From Vibrio rhodolitus (GTDB lineage: Bacteria > Pseudomonadota > Gammaproteobacteria > Enterobacterales > Vibrionaceae), in NCBI RefSeq assembly GCF_003350325.1, contig NZ_QLYZ01000003.1:300848-364847 (forward strand): DNA of 64,000 nucleotides. Reading direction: 5' to 3'. Positions 53,060 to 61,220 of this stretch are shown here, piece by piece. The notes under the pieces were generated by a model, which was not told the origin of the DNA, did no database searches, and worked only from the letters and a program-made list of their open reading frames with translations. The translations under genes and the position numbers were made by a program. The number at the start of each line of letters is the position of its first letter. Position 1 is the first letter of the stretch.

Positions 53060-54988
53060 ATGCCTATTATTACACTTCCTGACGGCAGTCAGCGTCAATT
53101 TGACAACCCAGTATCTACTCTAGAAGTGGCTCAATCAATCGGTCCAGGTCTTGCAAAAGCAACCATCGCGGGTCGTGTGAATGGCCAACGCGTTGATGCA
53201 TGTGATCTAATCGAAGAAGATGCAAGCCTAGAAATCATCACTGTAAAAGATGAAGTAGACGGTCTAGAGATCGTTCGTCACTCTTGTGCTCACCTTCTTG
53301 GTCACGCAATTAAGCAGCTTTACCCAAATGCGAAAATGGCGATTGGTCCTACCATCGACAATGGCTTCTACTACGACATCGATCTAGAAGAATCGCTAAC
53401 GCAAGAAGATCTTGAAAAGATCGAAAAGCGCATGAAAGAGCTAGCGAAAACCAAGTACGAAGTTGTTAAAAAGAAAGTAAGCTGGCAGGAAGCGCGCGAC
53501 ACATTTGAAGCGCGTGGCGAAACTTACAAGATGGAAATCTTGGATGAGAACGTGTCTCGCGACGATCGTCCGGGTCTATACCATCACGAAGAATACATCG
53601 ACATGTGTCGTGGTCCACACGTGCCAAACATGGGCTTCTGTCAACACTTCACTCTACTGAATGTTGCAGGCGCATACTGGCGTGGTAACAGCGACAACAA
53701 GATGCTGCAACGTATCTACGGTACCGCTTTCCATGATAAGAAAGCGCTAAAAGCGCACCTTACTCGTCTGGAAGAAGCAGCGAAGCGTGACCACCGTAAA
53801 CTTGGTAAGCAACTGGATCTATTCCACATGCAGCAAGAAGCACCGGGTATGGTGTTCTGGCACCACAATGGTTGGTCTATCTTCCGTGATCTAGAAGTAT
53901 TTGTACGCGACAAGCTAAACGAATACGGCTACCAAGAAGTTAAAGGTCCACTGATTATGGACCGCGTTCTTTGGGAACGTTCAGGTCACTGGGACAAATA
54001 CGCAGATGCGATGTTCACGACTTCTTCAGAGAACCGTGACTACGCACTAAAACCAATGAACTGTCCAGGTCACATTCAGATCTTTAACCAAGGTCTGAAA
54101 TCTTACCGTGATCTACCGCTACGTATGGCTGAGTTTGGCTCATGTCACCGTAACGAACCATCTGGTGCACTACACGGCATTATGCGTGTACGTGGCTTTA
54201 CTCAGGATGACGCGCATATCTTCTGTACAGAGAGCCAAATCCAAGAGGAAGTAACCAGCTGTATTAAGATGGTTTACGATACGTACCAAACATTTGGTTT
54301 CGATAACATCGTAGTGAAACTGTCTACTCGCCCTGAGAAGCGTGTAGGTTCAGATGAGATCTGGGATCAATCTGAAGAAGCACTAAAACTGTCGCTAGAA
54401 TCCATGGAAATCCCATACGAGATTCAAGAAGGCGAGGGTGCATTCTACGGTCCTAAGATTGAATTCACGCTATACGACTGTCTAGACCGTGCATGGCAAT
54501 GTGGTACCGTTCAGCTAGACTTCAACCTACCTGGTCGCCTTGGTGCAACTTACGTAGGTGAAAACAACGAGCGTCTAGTGCCAGTGATGATTCACCGTGC
54601 AATTCTAGGCTCTCTAGAGCGTTTCATCGGTATTCTTATCGAAGACTACGCGGGCTTCTTCCCAACTTGGTTGGCGCCAGAACAAGCAGTAATCATGAAT
54701 ATTACTGACAAACAGGCTGACTACGCACAAGAAGTTGCTCAAAAACTACAAAAAAGTGGAATTAGAGCTAAAGCGGACTTGAGAAATGAGAAGATTGGCT
54801 TTAAAATCCGCGAACACACTTTAAAGCGTGTACCGTACTTACTAGTTTGTGGCGACCAAGAGATGGAAGCTGGCGAAATTGCAGTACGTACTCGTAAAGG
54901 TAAGGATCTCGGCAAATTCAAAGTGGATGACTTTATCGCATACATCCAAGACGAGATCGCTAGCCGTAAGCTCAATCTGGAGGAATAA
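53060..54988 (+). CDS. thrS: Threonyl-tRNA synthetase
   Basis: A 642-residue class II synthetase that charges tRNA-Thr. Domains: TGS (about residues 1-61), editing domain with [10 protein letters not shown] and the CRGPHVPN site that removes mis-attached serine, catalytic core with class II motifs ([24 protein letters not shown]), and the C-terminal anticodon-binding domain (about 535-642). It is followed after three bases by infC. Expression is probably autoregulated through the tRNA-like leader hairpin. Confidence 0.98.
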   Translation: MPIITLPDGSQRQFDNPVSTLEVAQSIGPGLAKATIAGRVNGQRVDACDLIEEDASLEIITVKDEVDGLEIVRHSCAHLLGHAIKQLYPNAKMAIGPTIDNGFYYDIDLEESLTQEDLEKIEKRMKELAKTKYEVVKKKVSWQEARDTFEARGETYKMEILDENVSRDDRPGLYHHEEYIDMCRGPHVPNMGFCQHFTLLNVAGAYWRGNSDNKMLQRIYGTAFHDKKALKAHLTRLEEAAKRDHRKLGKQLDLFHMQQEAPGMVFWHHNGWSIFRDLEVFVRDKLNEYGYQEVKGPLIMDRVLWERSGHWDKYADAMFTTSSENRDYALKPMNCPGHIQIFNQGLKSYRDLPLRMAEFGSCHRNEPSGALHGIMRVRGFTQDDAHIFCTESQIQEEVTSCIKMVYDTYQTFGFDNIVVKLSTRPEKRVGSDEIWDQSEEALKLSLESMEIPYEIQEGEGAFYGPKIEFTLYDCLDRAWQCGTVQLDFNLPGRLGATYVGENNERLVPVMIHRAILGSLERFIGILIEDYAGFFPTWLAPEQAVIMNITDKQADYAQEVAQKLQKSGIRAKADLRNEKIGFKIREHTLKRVPYLLVCGDQEMEAGEIAVRTRKGKDLGKFKVDDFIAYIQDEIASRKLNLEE

Positions 54989-54991
54989 GCT

Positions 54992-55543
54992 ATTAAAGGC
55001 GGAAGACGCGGCCAACAGCCGGTAAAAACAAACCCGCACCGTTTGAACGGTGAAATTCGTGGCGTTCGTGAAGTTCGTTTAACTGGCGCTGACGGTGAAT
55101 CAGTTGGTGTTGTATCGATCCAAGAAGCAATCCAAGCTGCTGAAGAAGCAGGTATGGATCTTGTTGAGATCAGTCCTAACGCTGAGCCACCAGTCTGTCG
55201 CGTGATGGACTACGGCAAATTCCTCTTTGAAAAGAGCAAGTCTGCTAAAGAGCAGAAGAAAAAGCAAAAGCAGGTTCAGATTAAGGAAGTTAAATTCCGT
55301 CCTGGAACTGACATTGGAGACTATCAGGTAAAACTACGCAACCTGACGCGTTTCCTAGAAGACGGCAACAAAGTGAAGGTAACAATTCGCTTCCGTGGCC
55401 GTGAGATGGCTCACCAAGACATCGGTGTTGACGTACTAAATCGTCTGAAAGAGGACACTGAAGAATTTGCAGTGGTTGAATCTTTCCCTAAGAAGATTGA
55501 AGGCCGTCAGATGATCATGGTTCTAGCCCCTAAAAAGAAGTAA
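54992..55543 (+). CDS. infC: Translation initiation factor IF-3 (AUU start)
   Basis: A 183-residue IF3. The frame starts at the non-standard codon ATT at 54992, preceded by GGAGGAAT that overlaps the thrS stop; the first residues then read [20 protein letters not shown], as in other IF3 proteins. An ATG-based start at 55043 (actually a TTG) would cut off the conserved N-terminus. AUU start codons are a hallmark of infC: IF3 discriminates against them and so limits its own synthesis. The C-terminal domain contains [14 protein letters not shown] and [10 protein letters not shown]. Confidence 0.97.
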   Translation: MKGGRRGQQPVKTNPHRLNGEIRGVREVRLTGADGESVGVVSIQEAIQAAEEAGMDLVEISPNAEPPVCRVMDYGKFLFEKSKSAKEQKKKQKQVQIKEVKFRPGTDIGDYQVKLRNLTRFLEDGNKVKVTIRFRGREMAHQDIGVDVLNRLKEDTEEFAVVESFPKKIEGRQMIMVLAPKKK

Positions 55544-55565
55544 TTAACGGCTTTTACAAGTAAGA

Positions 55566-55607
55566 AAACCCAGCCGTTGACCCGAAAAGGTCTGGCGGCT
55601 GGGTTTT
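55566..55607 (+). terminator. Terminator-like hairpin between infC and rpmI
   Basis: A long stem (AAACCCAGCCG with CGGCTGGGTTT, inner GACC/GGTC, loop CGAAAA) is followed by TTTTG. It lies inside the thrS-infC-rpmI-rplT group, 55 bases before rpmI, so it may act as a partial terminator or control element for the L35-L20 genes. Confidence 0.75.
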
Positions 55608-55661
55608 GTTCGCCCTAATTACTATTGTTATAAACAACTCAACAATGCGGAGTTATTCATC

Positions 55662-55856
55662 ATGCCTAAGATGAAAACCAACAAAGGTGCTGCTAAGCGT
55701 TTCAAGAAAACTGCTGGTGGTATTAAGTACAAGCACGCTACTAAACGTCACATCCTGACTAAGCGTACTACTAAGAACAAGCGTCAGCTACGTCCAAATG
55801 CAATCCTTCCACGTTGTGAAGTGGCTGCAGTTGCTCGTATGATGCCATACGCTTAA
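55662..55856 (+). CDS. rpmI: 50S ribosomal protein L35
   Basis: A 64-residue very basic protein that matches L35 throughout ([20 protein letters not shown] opening, [17 protein letters not shown] in the middle). It is a component of the large ribosomal subunit. It lies 40 bases before rplT, as in all gamma-proteobacteria. In E. coli, L20 represses this pair by binding upstream of rpmI. Confidence 0.98.
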   Translation: MPKMKTNKGAAKRFKKTAGGIKYKHATKRHILTKRTTKNKRQLRPNAILPRCEVAAVARMMPYA

Positions 55857-55896
55857 TTCTTTTTAGTTATCAATCGTTTAGTTTAGGAGAAGCATA

Positions 55897-56250
55897 ATGC
55901 CTCGCGTAAAACGTGGTGTACAAGCTCGTGCACGTCATAAGAAAGTTCTAAAACAAGCTAAAGGTTACTACGGTGCACGTTCACGTGTTTACCGCGTAGC
56001 TTTCCAAGCAGTTACTAAAGCTGGTCAATACGCTTACCGTGACCGTCGCAACAAGAAACGTCAATTCCGTCAACTATGGATTGCACGTATCAACGCTGCA
56101 TCTCGTCAAAATGGTCTATCTTACAGCCGTTTCATCAACGGTCTTAAGAAAGCATCTATCGAGATCGACCGTAAGATTCTTGCTGACATCGCAGTATTCG
56201 ACAAAGCAGCATTTGCTGTACTAGTTGAAAAAGCGAAAGCTGCTCTTTAA
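55897..56250 (+). CDS. rplT: 50S ribosomal protein L20
   Basis: A 117-residue protein equal in length to other L20 proteins. The N-terminal basic extension ([23 protein letters not shown] region) threads into 23S rRNA, and the globular part contains [20 protein letters not shown]. It is an early assembly protein and, in E. coli, the translational repressor of rpmI-rplT. AGGAGAAG precedes the ATG. A strong terminator ends the operon. Confidence 0.98.
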   Translation: MPRVKRGVQARARHKKVLKQAKGYYGARSRVYRVAFQAVTKAGQYAYRDRRNKKRQFRQLWIARINAASRQNGLSYSRFINGLKKASIEIDRKILADIAVFDKAAFAVLVEKAKAAL

Positions 56251-56611
56251 TTAGCAGTTTAGGTTTAAGAAAAGGGAAGCTTAGGCTTCCCTTTTTTCTT
56301 GCCTGTCATTTGTATCCTTTATACCTCAACCTTTTCCACGTTGAACCTACACAAGCTGCCAACGCAATTTAGCGCTATAAACCTCCAAGCTACCCCTCTA
56401 TAGCTAAAGTGAAAATATATACTCTCGCAGTGTTTTGTCTGAATATACTGGCAATTGATAGTTACATATTCTGTTTTAAACAAGATTTAATTCACGTAAT
56501 AATGAAAACCTGATCGCTAGCTTTTAGTAATAGTCGATGAGGATCACGTTAGAACTTGGCTGGCTTTACTAGTATGCGCATGATTTATTTACAACCAGAT
56601 GAATACAAATA
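56251..56611 (+). other. Intergenic region after the rplT operon
   Basis: About 360 bases. The rplT terminator is at its left end. The rest is AT-rich promoter-type sequence for the 5'-nucleotidase gene. I see no open frame or RNA gene. Confidence 0.5.
56272..56299 (+). terminator. Terminator of the thrS-infC-rpmI-rplT operon
   Basis: AAGGGAAGC and GCTTCCCTT around TTAG, followed by TTTT. Confidence 0.92.
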
Positions 56612-58516
56612 ATGAAAAAGCACATCTTATCTAGCGCGATTTTACTCTCTTTAGCCTTTCCTACTTTTGCCGCTGATGGCGATATCCATCAAGTTACCGT
56701 ATTAGGTACCTCGGATCTGCATGGTCATTTTATGGCTTGGGATTACGCCGCTGACAAACTGAATATGCGCGGCAGCTTGAGCCAAATTGCAACCAAAGTT
56801 GCAGAGATACGCGAACAAACACCGAATACCATTTTGGTCGATGCTGGTGATACCATTCAAGGTAACTTTGTTGAGACTTTCAAGGAGGAACCTATCGATC
56901 CGATGGTGTTAGGTTTCAACCACATGAAATACGACGTTTGGGTTCTCGGTAACCATGAATTTGATTTTGGTTTAAAAGTACTCGATCGCTCTCTAAACCA
57001 ATTTAAAGGTCAATCATTGGGTGGCAATATTAAACGCCCGGATGGTAATCCTTTTCTTCCTGGCTATACCATCATTGAACGCGGTGGGATCAAAATTGGC
57101 GTCATTGGTATGGATACGCCAATGACACAAGTATTTGCTGAAGGCACCAATCGGCTTGAGGGTGTGACGTTCACTAACCCTACCTTAGAAGTTAAGAAGG
57201 TTATCGAGCAAATTGACAGTCAGGTAGATGCCATTGTATTGGTTGCGCATATGGGACTCGATAACGAGAACGATATTGCCAACACGGGCGTGACTGACAT
57301 TGCTAATGCGAACCCAGAGCTTGACGCGATCGTAGCTGGACACATGCATACGCGTATCGACAAAGCGGTGGTCAATGGTGTGATCATTACTGAACCAGAT
57401 AAATATGGTCGCGCGCTTTCTCGCATTGATCTGCAATTTGAAGAGCGTGATGGCAAGTTCAATCTGATTAATAAAGACAGTTACACCTATAAAATCAGTG
57501 GTACCGAGTCTGATGAGCAGATGGATGAACTTTACCAACCTTACCACAAGCGATTGCGTGAAATGGCAAACCGCGCAGTGGCAGAGCTTACTGGCGTGGA
57601 TTTAGTACCAGAAAACGAGATTCGCGGTATTCCTCAAGTTCATATCCAAGATACGGGTATCAGCGCGCTATTCCAAGAAGCAAGCTTCTTCTATGCACCG
57701 AAAGCAAACGTGATTGCTTTGCAAATAGACAATGACAACGCTGAGTTGGATGTGGGGGCGATCAAAGCTAAAGATATCGCTTACAACTACCAGTATGCTG
57801 GTGGCGAAATCACGGTTTATCAGATGACAGGTAAAGAGCTGAAAACCTATATGGAATGGTCGGCAGGCTACTTCAATTCGGTGGTACCTGGCGACGTCAC
57901 CTATAGTTTTGATCCCATCCGCCGTGCATCTAAGTATTCAACCAATGATTTCTTTGCTGGCGTGACTTACACCATTGATTTGACTCAGCCTAAAGGTGAA
58001 CGCATTAATGAGCTTAAGTTTGCTGATGGCACAGTGATCACCGATGAGACAGAAATTCGTCTTGGCATGAATAGCTACCGTATGGGGCATTTGACCAAGA
58101 AAGGTGGGGTACTAGAAAACCGTCAATTCCCAGTGCTATTTGATACTGAAGCTGAATATGGTGAAGAAGCGGGTACTATCCGTAATTTGACCATTAAGTA
58201 CCTAAGCGAAGAGAAAAAGGGCAGTTACCAAGGTAAAGTAATGACACGCTGGCATTTGGCAGGTCTAGACAAACAATATGCTGAGCAGCGTGAAGTGGTC
58301 AAATCACTGATCAACGCAGGCGAAATTGATGTGCCAATGAGTGAAGATGGTCGCTACACCAACATTGCTTCCATTAACGTTAAGGCGCTGATGTTTGATA
58401 ATGACCAAGCTGTGCAACAAGCGATTGCGGAGCGTAAAGCCAGTTTGAAGCAAGCTTCCAAAGCAGAAAAGATTAATCTGCAGCGCGAGATCAAGCTGAT
58501 TCAAGCACTGAACTAA
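56612..58516 (+). CDS. Periplasmic 5'-nucleotidase / 2',3'-cyclic phosphodiesterase family protein
   Basis: A 634-residue exported enzyme. Signal peptide residues 1-20 (ending FPTFAA). The metallophosphoesterase domain shows its metal motifs in order: GTSDLHGHF, VDAGDTIQGN, GNHEFDFG, and AGHMHTRID. A C-terminal 5'-nucleotidase substrate domain follows from about residue 330. It resembles UshA/CpdB-type enzymes that scavenge nucleotides in the periplasm; which of the two activities dominates cannot be told. A charged helical tail (about 595-634) is unusual. Confidence 0.9.
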   Translation: MKKHILSSAILLSLAFPTFAADGDIHQVTVLGTSDLHGHFMAWDYAADKLNMRGSLSQIATKVAEIREQTPNTILVDAGDTIQGNFVETFKEEPIDPMVLGFNHMKYDVWVLGNHEFDFGLKVLDRSLNQFKGQSLGGNIKRPDGNPFLPGYTIIERGGIKIGVIGMDTPMTQVFAEGTNRLEGVTFTNPTLEVKKVIEQIDSQVDAIVLVAHMGLDNENDIANTGVTDIANANPELDAIVAGHMHTRIDKAVVNGVIITEPDKYGRALSRIDLQFEERDGKFNLINKDSYTYKISGTESDEQMDELYQPYHKRLREMANRAVAELTGVDLVPENEIRGIPQVHIQDTGISALFQEASFFYAPKANVIALQIDNDNAELDVGAIKAKDIAYNYQYAGGEITVYQMTGKELKTYMEWSAGYFNSVVPGDVTYSFDPIRRASKYSTNDFFAGVTYTIDLTQPKGERINELKFADGTVITDETEIRLGMNSYRMGHLTKKGGVLENRQFPVLFDTEAEYGEEAGTIRNLTIKYLSEEKKGSYQGKVMTRWHLAGLDKQYAEQREVVKSLINAGEIDVPMSEDGRYTNIASINVKALMFDNDQAVQQAIAERKASLKQASKAEKINLQREIKLIQALN

Positions 58517-58540
58517 TCAAGGCTCGAATCCTCTATATGC

Positions 58541-58568
58541 AAAGCCTAGCGTAACGCTGGGCTTTTTC
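58541..58568 (+). terminator. Terminator of the 5'-nucleotidase gene
   Basis: AAAGCCtAGCG and CGCTgGGCTTT around TAA, followed by TT; the T-run is TTTTT including the arm. Confidence 0.88.
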
Positions 58569-58659
58569 CGTTCTCGCTGTAGTTTAAATAGGTAACTGGC
58601 GCAGCACTTGGTATGATGCGGGTAAATTAATTATTTGTTAGCGAAGGAAGCCTAGCTTC

Positions 58660-58875
58660 ATGAACAATCAACCAAACAATCCACTTCATGGTCTGTCTTT
58701 AGAAAAGATCCTAACTCGTCTTGTAGAACATTATGGCTGGGCAGGGCTTTACGATGAAGTGAGAGTCAACTGCTTCAGTAAAGATCCATCGATCAAGTCA
58801 TCGCTTAAGTTCCTGCGTAAAACCCAATGGGCTCGCGATAAAGTTGAAGCGCTATATATCAATACCTTTAGTTAA
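58660..58875 (+). CDS. VF530-family small DNA-binding-type protein
   Basis: A 71-residue protein matching the VF530/DUF2132 family, first described from Vibrio fischeri. The core reads [21 protein letters not shown] and then [25 protein letters not shown]. The fold is a small all-helical one with a SAP-like charge pattern, and a DNA-binding role has been proposed. GAAGGAAG lies before the ATG. It stands alone. Confidence 0.93.
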   Translation: MNNQPNNPLHGLSLEKILTRLVEHYGWAGLYDEVRVNCFSKDPSIKSSLKFLRKTQWARDKVEALYINTFS

Positions 58876-58995
58876 CAGCAGATAAATCAGCACTTTTAGC
58901 GAAATCTTCTAAACCACTTTTCCGTTGTTGAGTTGACCTAAATCTTTCGGCACTATGTTGAAAGATTAAGCAGTTGATAAAATTAAGGAAGATTT

Positions 58996-59577
58996 ATGAA
59001 GTGTTTAGTGGTGGTCGCTCATCCAGTGAAACAAAGCCTCTGTCATCATTTGAGCCATGAGGCGATAAACCATCTCGAGTCAAAAGGCTACCAAGTCGAA
59101 TTGCTCGATTTATATCAGCAAGCATTCGAACCTAGCTTGAGCCGAGCAGAGCGTGAGAGTTACTACGCTGCCAATTTTGATGTCGACGGAGTTGAGCAAC
59201 AAATTGATCAACTTAAGCAAGCCGAATCCTTGGTGCTGATTTTTCCTACTTGGTGGTTTGGCTTTCCCGCGATACTAAAAGGCTGGTTTGACCGTGTATG
59301 GGCCCCAGGACATGCTTATGATCATGCCTCTGATTTAGGGGCGATTCAACCGCGCTTAGATAACCTTAAAGAAGTCAAAATCATTACCACTTTAGGCTCG
59401 CCTTGGTGGGTCGACAAACTCGTTCTCTGGCAGCCAGTAAAGCGCATCTTTAAAATTGCTTTACTTGGTGCCTGTGCCAAGCGCTGCAAATTTAAGATGT
59501 TGTCACTCTACAAAAGCGAGAGCTTGACTCAAGTGCAAGTTGACTCTTTTGTTCGTAAGATCAAAGCTGAGTTTTAA
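58996..59577 (+). CDS. NAD(P)H-dependent flavin oxidoreductase (flavodoxin_2 fold)
   Basis: A 193-residue MdaB/KefF-type quinone reductase. It opens with CLVVVAHPVKQSLCHHL, has the FPTWWFGFPAILKGWFDRVW substrate/flavin loop and the TTLGSPWW flavin-binding turn. It would reduce quinones or electrophiles with two electrons. It is followed by two VOC-family genes in the same direction, which together suggest handling of reactive compounds. The ATG has AAGGAAG upstream. Confidence 0.9.
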   Translation: MKCLVVVAHPVKQSLCHHLSHEAINHLESKGYQVELLDLYQQAFEPSLSRAERESYYAANFDVDGVEQQIDQLKQAESLVLIFPTWWFGFPAILKGWFDRVWAPGHAYDHASDLGAIQPRLDNLKEVKIITTLGSPWWVDKLVLWQPVKRIFKIALLGACAKRCKFKMLSLYKSESLTQVQVDSFVRKIKAEF

Positions 59578-59607
59578 CCAACAGTAACTGAAAGATAGGA
59601 AAGGACT

Positions 59608-60033
59608 TTGCAGCAATCTATCGTACATATTGCGCTAGTTGTGAGAGATTACGATGAAGCGATCGATTTTTATGTCAACAAGCTTAACTTTGAGTTGATT
59701 GAAGACAGCTATCAACCTGAGCAAGATAAGCGCTGGGTTGTGGTGTCACCACCAGGATCGAACGGTGTAACGTTACTATTGGCTCGCGCATCTAAGCCTA
59801 AACAGTTGGAGTTTATCGGCAATCAAGCAGGTGGAAGGGTATTTTTATTTCTCAATACCGATGATTTCTGGCGAGATTATCAGCGTATGGTTTCTCTTGG
59901 CATCACATTTGTGCGAGAGCCGAAAGAAGCCGATTATGGCACAGTGGCGGTTTTTGAAGATCTGTATGGTAATTTATGGGATCTCTTACAACTAAACCCT
60001 GATCATCCGATAGCCAAAAGGCACAGCCGATAA
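59608..60033 (+). CDS. VOC-family (glyoxalase-like) protein with TTG start
   Basis: A 141-residue VOC protein with two paired beta-alpha-beta-beta-beta modules: VHIALVVRDYDEAIDFYVNKL at the start and DFWRDYQRMVSLGITF in the second. The gene begins at TTG (59608) with AAAGGA before it; no in-frame ATG offers the conserved first strand. The His in VHIAL and the Glu in AVFEDLYGN are candidate metal ligands. The substrate is unknown; glyoxalase, dioxygenase or resistance roles are all found in the superfamily. Confidence 0.86.
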   Translation: MQQSIVHIALVVRDYDEAIDFYVNKLNFELIEDSYQPEQDKRWVVVSPPGSNGVTLLLARASKPKQLEFIGNQAGGRVFLFLNTDDFWRDYQRMVSLGITFVREPKEADYGTVAVFEDLYGNLWDLLQLNPDHPIAKRHSR

Positions 60034-60077
60034 TACTCTAATCATATCTTTGTTGGACGAGATATAAGGAGAAAGTG

Positions 60078-60446
60078 ATGATTAGTCGCTTTGATCATAT
60101 TGTGCTGACAGTGGCTGATATTGAGCGCTCTGTAGAGTTTTACCAAAGAGTCTTAATGATGGAGCCAGTGACTTTTGCCAATGGTCGTCGAGCGGTGAGG
60201 TTTGGTCAGCAAAAAATCAATTTTCAACGGCTTGGGCAAGAGCCACGCAACCTTGCTCGGGTTGGTTCAGGTGATTTGTGTTTGATTACTGATTGGTCAC
60301 TAGAGCAAGTGATTAAGCACTTAGAGCTACAGCAGGTTGAAATTGTTGAAGGTCCTGTGACGAAGTCTGGTGCCTTGGGTGCGATTACCTCGGTTTACTT
60401 TTCAGACCCTGACCTCAACTTGGTCGAAGTCAGTGTCTATCCTTAA
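60078..60446 (+). CDS. VOC-family protein (virulence-protein-like group)
   Basis: A 122-residue VOC protein that begins ISRFDHIVLTVADIERSVEFYQRVL and ends with VYFSDPDLNLVEVSVYP, the pattern of the group often labelled VOC family virulence protein. Ligands His in FDHIVL and Glu in NLVEVS are in place for a metal. The ATG at 60078 with AGGAG seven bases upstream is preferred to the GTG at 60075. It is the last gene of the oxidoreductase-VOC-VOC group. Confidence 0.88.
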   Translation: MISRFDHIVLTVADIERSVEFYQRVLMMEPVTFANGRRAVRFGQQKINFQRLGQEPRNLARVGSGDLCLITDWSLEQVIKHLELQQVEIVEGPVTKSGALGAITSVYFSDPDLNLVEVSVYP

Positions 60447-60498
60447 GTAAACGTCGTTTGATTAAAGTTCAGCGCAGGAGAGCGCGCTGGACTCATGT

Positions 60499-61110
60499 TC
60501 ACTTGCTTACTTTGTAGGTCGCGACAAACCCCTTCACGGCGGCTTCTATGGTTAACTTTAACTCATCACAACTAGGTGGCGTTTGGTGAGCCAGCAATTG
60601 CGGCCAAAATACCACAGCTTTGATACTGCCAATGTACTGTTCAACCGCCAAAGTAATATTATTCACTTCAAGATGCTTCGCAGCGATGCCTTGGCGTACC
60701 CATTCATGCAAGCCATAGCAGTCTTCAATTGCACTAAACTTTCTCATGAGCATACTTGATGCTTTGGGACAGCGAATACACTCAGCCATAACCATGCGCG
60801 CAGTCATTTGGAAATCTTCGGTATTGATATAGCAAAGCTGCTTAAGGGTTAAGTCAGTGAGCTGCTGTTCAATTGACACAGAAGGTTCAAATTTCGCCGT
60901 AGTTTGGTCATCAAAGCGACATATCATCTTATCTACAATGACTTCAAACAGAGCGTCTTTATTCGGGTAGTACTTGTAAAGCGTGCGTTTGGAAACACCA
61001 GCTTGCTTGGAAATACCTTCCATACTGGCTTGCTCAAAGCCTTTTTGAGAGAAAACTTGAATGGCGGAATTGATGATATCTTCTTGTTTTAAATCGCTAA
61101 TCTTTACCAT
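60499..61110 (-). CDS. TetR-family transcriptional repressor
   Basis: A 203-residue repressor. The N-terminal helix-turn-helix spans about residues 10-55 with ASMEGISKQAGVSKRTLYKYYPNKDALF, and the C-terminal ligand domain (TetR_C, AcrR-like) follows. It is divergent from a metallo-hydrolase gene, and the 110-base gap contains a doubled palindrome that it probably binds, repressing both its own gene and the hydrolase. Confidence 0.93.
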   Translation of the reverse strand: MVKISDLKQEDIINSAIQVFSQKGFEQASMEGISKQAGVSKRTLYKYYPNKDALFEVIVDKMICRFDDQTTAKFEPSVSIEQQLTDLTLKQLCYINTEDFQMTARMVMAECIRCPKASSMLMRKFSAIEDCYGLHEWVRQGIAAKHLEVNNITLAVEQYIGSIKAVVFWPQLLAHQTPPSCDELKLTIEAAVKGFVATYKVSK

Positions 61111-61130
61111 GGCTCATCTTCACTCAGAAT

Positions 61131-61156
61131 AAAAGTAAACGATGGTGTTTACTTTT
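61131..61156. promoter_or_regulatory. TetR operator 1
   Basis: Ten-base arms AAAAGTAAAC and GTTTACTTTT pair perfectly around GATGGT. It lies just upstream of the TetR gene. Its reverse complement is nearly identical to operator 2. Confidence 0.8.
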
Positions 61157-61170
61157 AATTAATTAGTTCC

Positions 61171-61196
61171 TAAAGTATACACCATCGTTTACTTTT
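61171..61196. promoter_or_regulatory. TetR operator 2 (inverted copy of operator 1)
   Basis: AAAGTATAC and GTTTACTTT flank ACCATC. It matches the reverse complement of operator 1 at 24 of 26 positions; centres are 40 bases apart. It lies 25 bases before the metallo-hydrolase start, covering its promoter. Confidence 0.78.
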
Positions 61197-61220
61197 TTAG
61201 ATAGTGAATAGGTCATAAAA

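Noticed and set aside
60467..60493. Hairpin between the last VOC gene and the TetR gene
   Set aside because: The stem is imperfect and lacks a clear T-run on either strand, so I did not call it a terminator.
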